Shown here: one piece after another, positions 45,387 to 53,420 of the stretch
Layout of the letters: every line of letters begins with the position of its first letter
Position numbering within the stretch: position 1 is the first letter of the stretch
NCBI GenBank assembly: GCA_947498645.1
Contig: CANMKS010000001.1
Span: forward strand, 1,464,032-1,528,031
Source of the DNA: an uncultured Paracoccaceae bacterium
GTDB lineage: Bacteria; Pseudomonadota; Alphaproteobacteria; Rhodobacterales; Rhodobacteraceae
Reading direction: 5' to 3'
Length of the DNA: 64,000 nt
The notes under the pieces: model-generated
Told to the model about the DNA's origin: nothing
The model's database searches: none
Seen by the model: only the letters and a program-made list of their open reading frames with translations
Position numbers and translations under genes: made by a program

Positions 45387-46442
45387 ATGACTTACGTGCC
45401 TGCTGAAGACCGTTATGACCGTATGGTCTATCGCCGCTGTGGGGCGTCCGGGGTGAAACTGCCGGCGGTGTCGCTTGGGCTTTGGCACAACTTTGGCCAT
45501 GACATGCCGCATGAGACAAAGCAGGCGATTTGCCGGACCGCGTTTGATCACGGGATCACGCATTTTGATCTGGCCAATAACTATGGCCCGCCGCCGGGAT
45601 CGGCTGAACATGCTTTTGGCTCTATCCTGGCCGAGGATTTCAAAGGTTATCGTGATGAGCTGATCATCAGTTCCAAGGCGGGATATGACATGTGGCCGGG
45701 CCCTTATGGTGAATGGGGCAGCCGCAAATATCTGGTTGCCTCTTGTGATCAATCGCTCAAGCGGATGGGCCTTGATTATGTCGACATCTTCTATTCGCAC
45801 CGGTTTGATCCTGACACCCCGCTTGAGGAAACAATGGGTGCTTTGGACTATATCGTGCGTTCGGGTCGTGCCCTTTATGCCGGGATTTCATCCTATAATT
45901 CAGCGCGCACCCGCGAGGCTGTGGCGATCCTGAAGGATCTGGGCACGCCCTGCCTGATCCACCAACCCAGTTACAATATGCTGAACCGTTGGGTCGAACG
46001 GGATGGGTTGAAGGACACGCTGGATGAGTTGGGCGTCGGTTCCATCGCCTTTACCCCATTGGCCCAAGGCATGCTGACCAAGAAATACCTTGGTGGCGTT
46101 CCTGAGGGGAGCAGGGCCACACAGGACAAATCCTTGTTCCCCTCGATGCTGACTGATGAGGTGCTGGGCAATATCCGCAAGCTCAATGAAATTGCCGAGG
46201 GCCGTGGGCAGACGCTGGCGCAGATGGCGATTGCCTGGGTTTTACGGGATGGCGGGATTACCACGGCGCTGATCGGGGCGTCAAAGCCAAGTCAGGTTGA
46301 GGATTGCGCAGGGGCCATCGGCAACCTTGCGTTTAGCGCGGAAGAACTCGCCTTGATTGATCAATATGCGGATGAAGAGCAGATCAACCTTTGGGCGGCA
46401 TCGGCGGAGCAGCAAGCAGGCGGCGCGGATCGCAAGAAATGA
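45387..46442 (+). CDS. Aldo/keto reductase (YghZ/MgrA-like)
   Basis: A 351-residue (beta/alpha)8 NADPH-dependent reductase. The catalytic tetrad can be placed at Asp in FDLANNYG, Tyr in the same segment, Lys in IISSKAG and His in FYSHRFD. AEHAFGSIL and the C-terminal TALIGASKPSQVE fit the YghZ/L-glyceraldehyde-3-phosphate reductase subgroup. AGGAGA precedes the ATG. The stop overlaps the GH43 start (ATGA), linking it to glycan use. Confidence 0.9.
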   Translation: MTYVPAEDRYDRMVYRRCGASGVKLPAVSLGLWHNFGHDMPHETKQAICRTAFDHGITHFDLANNYGPPPGSAEHAFGSILAEDFKGYRDELIISSKAGYDMWPGPYGEWGSRKYLVASCDQSLKRMGLDYVDIFYSHRFDPDTPLEETMGALDYIVRSGRALYAGISSYNSARTREAVAILKDLGTPCLIHQPSYNMLNRWVERDGLKDTLDELGVGSIAFTPLAQGMLTKKYLGGVPEGSRATQDKSLFPSMLTDEVLGNIRKLNEIAEGRGQTLAQMAIAWVLRDGGITTALIGASKPSQVEDCAGAIGNLAFSAEELALIDQYADEEQINLWAASAEQQAGGADRKK

Positions 46443-48016
46443 TCCGCAACCCTGTATTGCCGGGCTTCAACCCTGATCCGTCTATCTGCCGGGTGGGCGA
46501 GGATTACTACATCGCGACCTCGACGTTTGAGTGGTATCCCGGCGTCCAGATCCACCATTCGCGCGATCTGGTGAACTGGGATCTGGTTGCGCGGCCCCTG
46601 AACCGCGCAGCGTTGCTGGACATGCGCGGCAACCCTGATAGCTGCGGGATCTGGGCGCCTTGTCTGTCTTACGCAGATGGCCTGTTCTGGCTGGTCTATA
46701 CGGATGTGAAACGGCTTGACGGGGCCTTTAAGGATGCCCCCAACTACATCACCACCTGCGCGACGATTGATGGTGAATGGTCCGACCCTTGGTATGTGAA
46801 TTCATCGGGGTTTGATCCGTCGCTGTTTCACGATGACGATGGCCGCAAATGGTTCGTGAATATGCAATGGAACCATCGGGGACCGGGTACCGGCGTAAAC
46901 CCGGCACATGATGCCTTTGACGGGATATTGTTGCAGGAATGGTCACCCGAGCGCGGCCTTTTCGGACCGGTCAAGAATATCTATGCGGGCACCGCGCGCG
47001 GATTGACCGAGGCACCGCATCTGTTCAAGCGAAACGGGTATTACTATCTGACCACAGCCGAGGGCGGAACAGGGTATCAACATGCGGTGTCGCTGGCCCG
47101 ATCACGCGCAATCTGGGGCCCATATGAAAACCACCCGGATCTGCATGTTATCTGTGCTGATGGCGGTGACAGCCCGGTACAACGCACAGGCCATGGCCAG
47201 TATGTTGAGACCCATTGGGGAACCCTCTACCACACGTTTCTGATGGGCCGCCCGCAACAGCCGGGGCCGTTTTGCCCGATGGGACGAGAGACCGGCATCG
47301 AAGAGGTCATCTGGCGCGATGATTGGCTGTACCTGAAAGCAGGCGGGATGCAGGCGCGGGCGCAAGTGCCTGCACCTTTGGCAGTGGACCCACGACCACG
47401 TGCTGCTGTCCGGCGAATGTTTGGCGGCGCTTTGCCGCCGGAGTTTCAATGGCTGCGTACGCCAGACACCCAACGCATTTTCCGCGAAGATGCTGATGCG
47501 CTGACACTGATCGGCCGGGAAAGTCTGGGCAGTTGGTTTGAGCAATCACTGGTGGCGCGCAGGCAGGAGGATCCGGCCTATCTGGCGGAAACAACCGTTA
47601 CGTTTGAACCAAACACCTATCAGCAGGCGGCGGGGCTTGTGACCTACTACAACCGCCACAAGTTTCACGCCGCTGCTGTGACTGCTGAGCCGGGGCGGGG
47701 CCGGGCCTTGACGGTTCTGTCCTGTCCGGGGGATTGGCCGGAAGAAGCGCTAAACTATCCCGCAGAACCGATCCCCCTAGCGGAAGGCCCCGTTGATCTG
47801 CGTGTCACCGTTGATGGGGCCACCCAACAGTTCTGGTATGCGCAGGGCGGTGATTGGCAACGGCTTGGGCCGCCACTGGATGCCTCTGTTGTTTCTGACG
47901 AAGGCGGGCGCGGCGAGCATGCATCCTTCACCGGGGCATTTGTGGGCATGTTTGCATTTGATTTGACCGGCCAAGGGAAAGAGGCGCGCTTTGCGCGGTT
48001 CGACTATGTGCCGTGA
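46439..48016 (+). CDS. Glycoside hydrolase family 43 (beta-xylosidase-like)
   Basis: A 525-residue five-bladed propeller glycosidase with a C-terminal beta-sandwich. The catalytic base Asp lies in GFNPDPSICRVG (residue ~13), the modulating Asp in SGFDPSLFHDDDG, and the general acid Glu in GLTEAPHLFKRNGYYYL. The order matches XynB-type beta-xylosidase/alpha-arabinofuranosidase of GH43. There is no signal peptide, so it would act on imported oligosaccharides in the cytoplasm. No sugar transporter is adjacent. Confidence 0.9.
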   Translation: MIRNPVLPGFNPDPSICRVGEDYYIATSTFEWYPGVQIHHSRDLVNWDLVARPLNRAALLDMRGNPDSCGIWAPCLSYADGLFWLVYTDVKRLDGAFKDAPNYITTCATIDGEWSDPWYVNSSGFDPSLFHDDDGRKWFVNMQWNHRGPGTGVNPAHDAFDGILLQEWSPERGLFGPVKNIYAGTARGLTEAPHLFKRNGYYYLTTAEGGTGYQHAVSLARSRAIWGPYENHPDLHVICADGGDSPVQRTGHGQYVETHWGTLYHTFLMGRPQQPGPFCPMGRETGIEEVIWRDDWLYLKAGGMQARAQVPAPLAVDPRPRAAVRRMFGGALPPEFQWLRTPDTQRIFREDADALTLIGRESLGSWFEQSLVARRQEDPAYLAETTVTFEPNTYQQAAGLVTYYNRHKFHAAAVTAEPGRGRALTVLSCPGDWPEEALNYPAEPIPLAEGPVDLRVTVDGATQQFWYAQGGDWQRLGPPLDASVVSDEGGRGEHASFTGAFVGMFAFDLTGQGKEARFARFDYVP

Positions 48017-48246
48017 ACCATGCGCTTTCGATCGCGCCGGTGATGCGGTTGAGGCGACGCTATCGCATGACAATCGTATCGTTGCGCCGAATTGACACCC
48101 AAATGGCACCGGTTTCGCCTTTGTGCCCCATGCCGATTGACAGGGATTGCCTTGCGATGGCTATTACATGGCAGGGGTGTAAGAGGAACGATGTCGCCTG
48201 AGTTTAGCAAAATTCCTGTTGGCCGGACCGGCAAAGGTTCGGGCCA
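48017..48246 (+). promoter_or_regulatory. Upstream region of nadD with a possible 19-codon coupled leader frame
   Basis: This 230-base gap must contain the nadD-dacB promoter. A short frame at 48191-48250 (ATG after AGAGGA, product [19 protein letters not shown]) ends in a TGA overlapping the nadD ATG, a translational-coupling geometry. It includes the palindrome GCCGGACCGGC. The spacing of AGAGGA to ATG is short, so translation is uncertain. Confidence 0.3.
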
Positions 48247-48840
48247 ATGACCGCCCTGCCTGTCGCTAAGCCCGGCCAGGTCATCGGGCTTTTGGGAGGA
48301 TCGTTTGATCCATCTCACGCAGGGCATGTGCATATCAGCAAGGCTGCGCTCAGGCGGTTTGGGCTGGACCGGCTTTGGTGGCTGGTGTCGCCGGGCAATC
48401 CGCTCAAGAAAGATGGCCCTGCGCCTTTGGCAGAGCGGATGCAGGCCGCACAGGCGATCATGCAGCATCCGCGTGTCACAATCACCGATATCGAGGCGCA
48501 TCTGGGCACACGCTATACCGCGCAGACCCTTGCTGCCTTGCGCCGCCGGTATCCCGGCGTGCGGTTTGTCTGGCTGATGGGCGCCGACAATCTGGCGCAG
48601 TTTCACCGCTGGCAAGATTGGCGCTGGATCATCGAAAACGTGCCGATTGGCGTGGTTGCCCGCCCCGGTGATCGTATCTCGGCGCGTCTGTCCAAGACGG
48701 CGAAGGTCTATGCTCAGGCGCGGATTCCGGGTCGGGGCGCTCATGTTTTGGGCCGGATGCCGCCCCCTGCCTGGGCCTTTGTCAATTTGCCGATGTCGGA
48801 TCAATCCTCGACAGCGATCCGTGCGCGGGGGGAGTGGTGA
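48247..48840 (+). CDS. nadD: Nicotinate-nucleotide adenylyltransferase
   Basis: A 197-residue nucleotidyltransferase converting nicotinate mononucleotide to deamido-NAD. [18 protein letters not shown] contains the GSFDPxHxGH signature, [16 protein letters not shown] the second motif, and SSTAIRARG the C-terminal ISSTxIR equivalent. The stop overlaps the dacB start (TGATG). Confidence 0.95.
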   Translation: MTALPVAKPGQVIGLLGGSFDPSHAGHVHISKAALRRFGLDRLWWLVSPGNPLKKDGPAPLAERMQAAQAIMQHPRVTITDIEAHLGTRYTAQTLAALRRRYPGVRFVWLMGADNLAQFHRWQDWRWIIENVPIGVVARPGDRISARLSKTAKVYAQARIPGRGAHVLGRMPPPAWAFVNLPMSDQSSTAIRARGEW

Positions 48841-50303
48841 TGCGGCTTTCGCGACGTGCGTTGTTGGGCGGTGCGGTGTCTGCTGTGGCGACACGCGCCT
48901 GGGCCGAAGCGCCACTGACGTCGATCCGTCCCATTTCCCGTGTGCCGGACAAGAATGCAGTGGCCCGGATCGTGACGGGCGCGGGGCTGTCTGGTGAAGT
49001 CGGCGTCGTTGTGGTTGATACAGCATCCGGTGAGGTGATCGAGGCGATTTCACCGGACGTGCCGCAGCCGCCTGCCAGCGTGACAAAAGCGGTTACCGCG
49101 CTTTATGCACTGGAATCTCTGGGCAGTGATTTTCGCTTTAAGACGCGCCTGTTTGCTGCTGGCATCATCGAAAACGGAATTTTAGATGGTAATTTGATCT
49201 TGGCCGGTGGCGGTGATCCGAATTTGGTCACTGATGACCTTGCTGAACTGGCGCAGCGTTTGAAGGATGCAGGGCTGCGCGAGGTTCGGGGCGCGTTTCA
49301 GGTCTGGGACGGTGCTTTGGTCAATCTTGATGAGATTGACAGCCAGCAGCTTGACCACCTTGGGTACAATCCGACAATCACTGGGCTGAACCTGAACTTC
49401 AATCGCGTTCATTTTGAATGGAAACGCATAGAAGATGCATTCGAGACCGCAATGGATGCCCGGAGCGAGAGCTACCGGCCTGCTGTTACCTCGTCACGCA
49501 TCCGCGTCGTTGATCGTTCAACCCCGGTCTTTACCTACCGGACTGCTGGCAATGTTGATCAATGGACGGTGGCAAAGGCGGCGTTGAATGATGAAGGGTC
49601 GCGCTGGTTACCGGTGCGCAATCCGGCGCTTTATGCAGGGCAGGTCTTCGCGACCTTTGCGCGAAGTCACGGAATCGTGCTGAAGGCCCCGGAGGAGACC
49701 GCAGAAGAACCAACCGGCACACCCTTGGCAGAGATCGAAAGCGCGCCGTTCCGTGAACTGATGCGGTCGATGTTGCGGTTTTCGACAAATATCACCGCTG
49801 AGGCCGCGGGCCTGATGGCAACGTCGGAGCGTACAGGCCAGCAACGTGGGTTGCGCACCTCGGCCTATGGCATGGCGCGCTGGGCTGATACCCGTGCTGG
49901 TGGGATTTCCCCCTATCTGGTTGATCATTCCGGGCTTGGTGATCTGTCGCGGATCACTGCCGCAGATATGGTGCAGCTACTGCGCGCCGAGGGCGTCGAA
50001 AACACGCTGCGCCCGATCATGCGGACCGTATCGCTGGTGGACGACGATGATAAAGTCATCGAAGGCGGTGTGGAGGTTCGCGCCAAGACGGGGACGTTGA
50101 ATTTCGTTTCGACCCTCGCGGGCTATGTGCAGACCCGACAGGGCCGCGATCTGGCCTTTGCGATTTTTGCTGCTGATCTGGAAGCGCGCGAGCGGGGCAA
50201 GCTGCAAGGTGATGAGCAGCCACCAGGCGCCCGGTCATGGAACCGGCGTGCGCGGAGCTTGCAGCAGGATATCCTCAAACACCTCGCGGTGCGGCTAGTC
50301 TAG
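48840..50303 (+). CDS. dacB: D-alanyl-D-alanine carboxypeptidase/endopeptidase (PBP4, S13 family)
   Basis: A 487-residue periplasmic peptidase with SxxK in ASVTKAVTALYAL near residue 80, SxN in FSTNITAEAAG near 320, and KTG in RAKTGTLNFVS near 415. The N-terminus [11 protein letters not shown] followed by a hydrophobic stretch to TRAWA resembles a twin-arginine signal. Start at ATG 48840; GGGGGGA lies 7 bases upstream. It converges with the TerB-like gene (9-base overlap). Confidence 0.92.
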   Translation: MRLSRRALLGGAVSAVATRAWAEAPLTSIRPISRVPDKNAVARIVTGAGLSGEVGVVVVDTASGEVIEAISPDVPQPPASVTKAVTALYALESLGSDFRFKTRLFAAGIIENGILDGNLILAGGGDPNLVTDDLAELAQRLKDAGLREVRGAFQVWDGALVNLDEIDSQQLDHLGYNPTITGLNLNFNRVHFEWKRIEDAFETAMDARSESYRPAVTSSRIRVVDRSTPVFTYRTAGNVDQWTVAKAALNDEGSRWLPVRNPALYAGQVFATFARSHGIVLKAPEETAEEPTGTPLAEIESAPFRELMRSMLRFSTNITAEAAGLMATSERTGQQRGLRTSAYGMARWADTRAGGISPYLVDHSGLGDLSRITAADMVQLLRAEGVENTLRPIMRTVSLVDDDDKVIEGGVEVRAKTGTLNFVSTLAGYVQTRQGRDLAFAIFAADLEARERGKLQGDEQPPGARSWNRRARSLQQDILKHLAVRLV

Positions 50304-50717
50304 CGTCATATGCCGGGCGCGTGATCCGCGTTCGATTGCCGCCGCATGTAGCCGATCAAGGTTCAGCTCATCGCGAATCTCTTCCAGCATCCGCACTTCC
50401 GGCCCCACAATACGGCCATCAGCCGCCGCAACGTCGCAAGACAGCGCATATGCCGTCTCGAACAGGCGCTCGGGCAGGGCATCGCGGATCAGGCCAAAAA
50501 GCGTTTCCAGCCCTTCTTCCTGCTCCAGAAGGTCAAAGACCGTTTTGGACATGCGCGGCAGGCGCTCTGCGTCGTAACCTGCAAAAACGGGCAAGTTGTT
50601 GATTGAATTGCTCATTTTCACCAGCTCTGCGGTGCGGATTTCCTCGTCAGAGGCCGACATGGCGATCATCAGGGCGGCCAGCGCATCCTGTGCGGTCATT
50701 GGGGCGTCTTCGAGCAT
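50295..50717 (-). CDS. TerB-like tellurite-resistance-family protein
   Basis: A 140-residue all-helical protein. The central ALMIAMSASDEEIRTAELVKM and the C-terminal DVAAADGRIVGPEVRMLEEIRDELNL are the repeated acidic-helix motif of TerB/DjlA N-terminal-like domains, which bind metal ions or membranes. No other ter gene is nearby, so tellurite resistance should not be assumed. AAGGA stands 8 bases before the ATG at 50717. Confidence 0.78.
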   Translation of the reverse strand: MLEDAPMTAQDALAALMIAMSASDEEIRTAELVKMSNSINNLPVFAGYDAERLPRMSKTVFDLLEQEEGLETLFGLIRDALPERLFETAYALSCDVAAADGRIVGPEVRMLEEIRDELNLDRLHAAAIERGSRARHMTLD

Positions 50718-50828
50718 GATCAAATCCTTTGCTTTGCCTACCCATTTATTGACCCGACCCTCGTCTCGCAATAGGGAGTGCCCGTTAGTGGGGTCAAAAT
50801 GACACCCTGAAGCGATGCGAGAAGACAG

Positions 50829-52397
50829 ATGAGCAATTTGCGTGAAGCGGCGATGACGTCAAAGGCCTGGCCCTTTGTTGAGGCCCGCGCATTGCTTAAA
50901 CGGTATGAAAACAAGATGCCCGAGAAGGGGTATGTCTTGTTTGAGACCGGCTATGGCCCCTCTGGGTTGCCCCATATCGGTACGTTTGGTGAAGTTCTGC
51001 GCACAACGATGATCCGCCGGGCGTTTCAGGTGATTTCAGATATCCCGACCAAGCTGATCTGTTTTTCCGACGATCTTGATGGGATGCGCAAGGTGCCGGG
51101 CAATGTGCCCCAGCAAGAGATGCTGGCCGAACATATGCATAAGCCGCTGACATCCGTGCCGGATCCGTTTGGCACACATGAAAGCTTTGGCCATCATAAC
51201 AACGCGATGCTGCGCCGGTTTCTGGATACCTTCGGGTTTGAGTATGAATTTTACTCTGCGCGCGAATTTTATCAGACGGGTCAGTTTGATGAAATCCTGC
51301 TGCGTGCCGCCGCCCGCTATGACGACATCATGGCGGTCATGCTGAAATCCTTGCGTGAAGAGCGCCAAGGCACATATTCGATCTTTCTGCCGATCCATCC
51401 TGAAACGGGGCGTGTTCTTTATGTGCCGATGAAGCATGTCGACGGTGCAAAGGGCGAGATCACCTTTGACGATCCCGATGGCCGCGAGTGGACCCTGCCA
51501 GTTACCGGCGGCAATGTGAAATTGCAGTGGAAGCCGGATTTTGGCGCGCGCTGGGCAGCACTTGACGTTGATTTTGAGATGTATGGCAAGGAACATGCCA
51601 CCAACACCGCAATCTATGACCGGATTTGCGAGATTTTGGGTGGGAAGAAGCCGAACCACTTTTCTTACGAGCTGTTTCTGGATGAAAATGGTCAGAAGAT
51701 TTCGAAGTCCTCAGGCAACGGGATTTCGATTGATGAATGGCTGACCTATGCCTCGACCGAATCCTTGAGCTATTTCATGTACCTCAAGCCCAAGACCGCC
51801 AAGCGGATGCATTTCGATGTGATCCCAAAGGCCGTTGATGAGTACCATCAGCAACTCCGCGCTTATGCCGATCAGGATGATGCGGGTCGGGCGAATAACC
51901 CGGTGTTCCACATTCACGGCCACAATGTGCCCGCCTCCGATATGGTTGTGCCTTTTGCCATGCTCTTGAACCTTGCCTCTGTTTCCGGGGCTGAGGACAA
52001 GGATACGCTTTGGGGCTTTATCCAGCGCTATGCGCCAGAGGCATCTGCCGAAAAGAACCCGCAGATGGATCAGGCGGCAGGTTTTGCCGTGCGCTACTAC
52101 AATGATTTCGTGAAACCCACGAAGGTGTATCGTGCGCCCAGCGATCAGGAACGGGCCGCGTTGGAAGACCTGGTTGCCCGCCTGAAGGCGTGGGATGGTG
52201 GATTGGACGCGGAAGAGTTGCAGACGATGGTGTTTGCCGTTGGCAAAGAGCATGGGTTTGACCCGCTGCGCGCGTGGTTCACTGCACTTTACGAGGTGCT
52301 CTTGGGCGCATCACAAGGCCCACGCTTTGGCGGGTTCATCGCGCTTTACGGTGTGGATGAGACGATTGCGCTGATCGAAGGTCGCTTGGCAGAGTAA
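50829..52397 (+). CDS. lysS: Class I lysyl-tRNA synthetase
   Basis: A 522-residue class I LysRS, unrelated in fold to the usual bacterial class II enzyme. [20 protein letters not shown] holds the HIGH motif and [15 protein letters not shown] the KMSKS loop near residue 290; the anticodon-binding helical domain follows. This archaeal-type form is also found in alphaproteobacteria. The start at 50829 has GAGAAG upstream; an internal Met at 50853 is an alternative. Confidence 0.95.
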   Translation: MSNLREAAMTSKAWPFVEARALLKRYENKMPEKGYVLFETGYGPSGLPHIGTFGEVLRTTMIRRAFQVISDIPTKLICFSDDLDGMRKVPGNVPQQEMLAEHMHKPLTSVPDPFGTHESFGHHNNAMLRRFLDTFGFEYEFYSAREFYQTGQFDEILLRAAARYDDIMAVMLKSLREERQGTYSIFLPIHPETGRVLYVPMKHVDGAKGEITFDDPDGREWTLPVTGGNVKLQWKPDFGARWAALDVDFEMYGKEHATNTAIYDRICEILGGKKPNHFSYELFLDENGQKISKSSGNGISIDEWLTYASTESLSYFMYLKPKTAKRMHFDVIPKAVDEYHQQLRAYADQDDAGRANNPVFHIHGHNVPASDMVVPFAMLLNLASVSGAEDKDTLWGFIQRYAPEASAEKNPQMDQAAGFAVRYYNDFVKPTKVYRAPSDQERAALEDLVARLKAWDGGLDAEELQTMVFAVGKEHGFDPLRAWFTALYEVLLGASQGPRFGGFIALYGVDETIALIEGRLAE

Positions 52398-52420
52398 AGC
52401 AGTTTGCGCTAGGTTCCGGT

Positions 52421-52759
52421 ATGGACCGTGACGCCGTAATCGCAATTTATGACCGCCTGATTGCACAGCACGATGGCCTGACCCGCAAGGGCAAGGCCAA
52501 CGCCTACACAGCTGTGAATGGCAATATGTTCAGCTTTGTCGGGCCAGATGGCGAACTGTGTATCAGGCTGTCCAAAGATGACATCGCGACCTATGGCGAT
52601 GCGTATGCAAACGACCCGGTCATCCGCCACAACAGTGTGATGAACGGCTATGTCGCGGTGCCGGATGCCCTGTTTCAGGCCGAGGAAACGCTGGCGGGCT
52701 GGTTCGCAAAATCGGTGGAATTTGCAAAGGGACTGAAACCCAAGCCAACCAAAAAATGA
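52421..52759 (+). CDS. Small protein resembling a TfoX N-terminal domain
   Basis: A 112-residue soluble protein. KGKANAYTAVNGNMFSFVGPDGELCIRLSKDD followed by a helical tail (EETLAGWFAKSVEFAKGL) loosely matches the TfoX/Sxy N-terminal fold, but the similarity is weak. It starts 23 bases after lysS and may be transcribed with it. No competence role should be inferred. Confidence 0.6.
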   Translation: MDRDAVIAIYDRLIAQHDGLTRKGKANAYTAVNGNMFSFVGPDGELCIRLSKDDIATYGDAYANDPVIRHNSVMNGYVAVPDALFQAEETLAGWFAKSVEFAKGLKPKPTKK

Positions 52760-52819
52760 AACTAATCTGCCGCCCTGTCCGTATCTATTGATATGGGTTG
52801 GGACAGAAAGGTGCTCATG

Positions 52820-53221
52820 ATGCGTATTTTATCACTGGTTTTAGGGCTTTGGCTGGCGGCGACATCTGTATTTGCGCAGGATTCAGATGCGATTGAGGGC
52901 GTGATCGGGAACCAGTTGAACGCCTTCAACGACCGCGACATCAACGCGGCCTGGCAATACGCCAGCCCCAACATCAAGCGCTTGTTTGGCAATCCCGGCA
53001 ACTTTGGCATGATGGTCCAGCAAGGCTATCCGATGGTCTGGGACAATGCTGATGTGCGGTTTCTGGAACTGCGCGATGTGCGCGGCAACCTGTGGCAAAA
53101 GGTGATGGTGCGCGATGCCCAGGGTGGGCTGCATATACTGGATTATCAGATGATCGAGACAGCTGACGGCTGGCAGATAAACGGTGTGCAACTGTTGCCC
53201 GCGCCTGACGTTGGCGCCTGA
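52820..53221 (+). CDS. DUF4864 secreted protein
   Basis: A 133-residue protein with a signal peptide ending in SVFA and a mature NTF2-like body: AIEGVIGNQLNAFNDRDINAAWQYASPNIKRLFG with LHILDYQMIETADGWQINGVQL at the end. It matches DUF4864, periplasmic proteins of unknown function. Start chosen at the ATG 52820, 8 bases after AAAGG; 52817 is equally possible. Confidence 0.82.
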   Translation: MRILSLVLGLWLAATSVFAQDSDAIEGVIGNQLNAFNDRDINAAWQYASPNIKRLFGNPGNFGMMVQQGYPMVWDNADVRFLELRDVRGNLWQKVMVRDAQGGLHILDYQMIETADGWQINGVQLLPAPDVGA

Positions 53222-53420
53222 CGCGCAAGGCGTTTGAGCCGAAGCTGATCCTGCGAAATGGCGCTTTGACACCGGGCGTTCCACACCGGTGGCGACAGGT
53301 GTTGCGTGCCCCTGCGTCATGGTGGTCTTAGCCGCTCTTCACTTTCTGCCTTTACCCCTTGGCCCCGTCGCCCGGCACTTGCCGCCGGCTTTTCGTAGTC
53401 ATCAAAAGGGGCCATTTGCC

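Noticed and set aside
44614-45519. N-terminal extension of the FAD oxidoreductase frame
   Set aside because: It runs antisense through the DUF3052-like gene and its promoter; the FAD motif begins right after the ATG at 44613.
48013-48201. 62-codon frame after the GH43 gene
   Set aside because: No ribosome site, overlaps the GH43 stop, and its composition does not look like a protein.
48004-49086. Minus-strand open frame of 360 codons opposite nadD and the dacB start
   Set aside because: Antisense to two well-supported coupled genes; Arg/Pro-rich composition typical of shadow frames.
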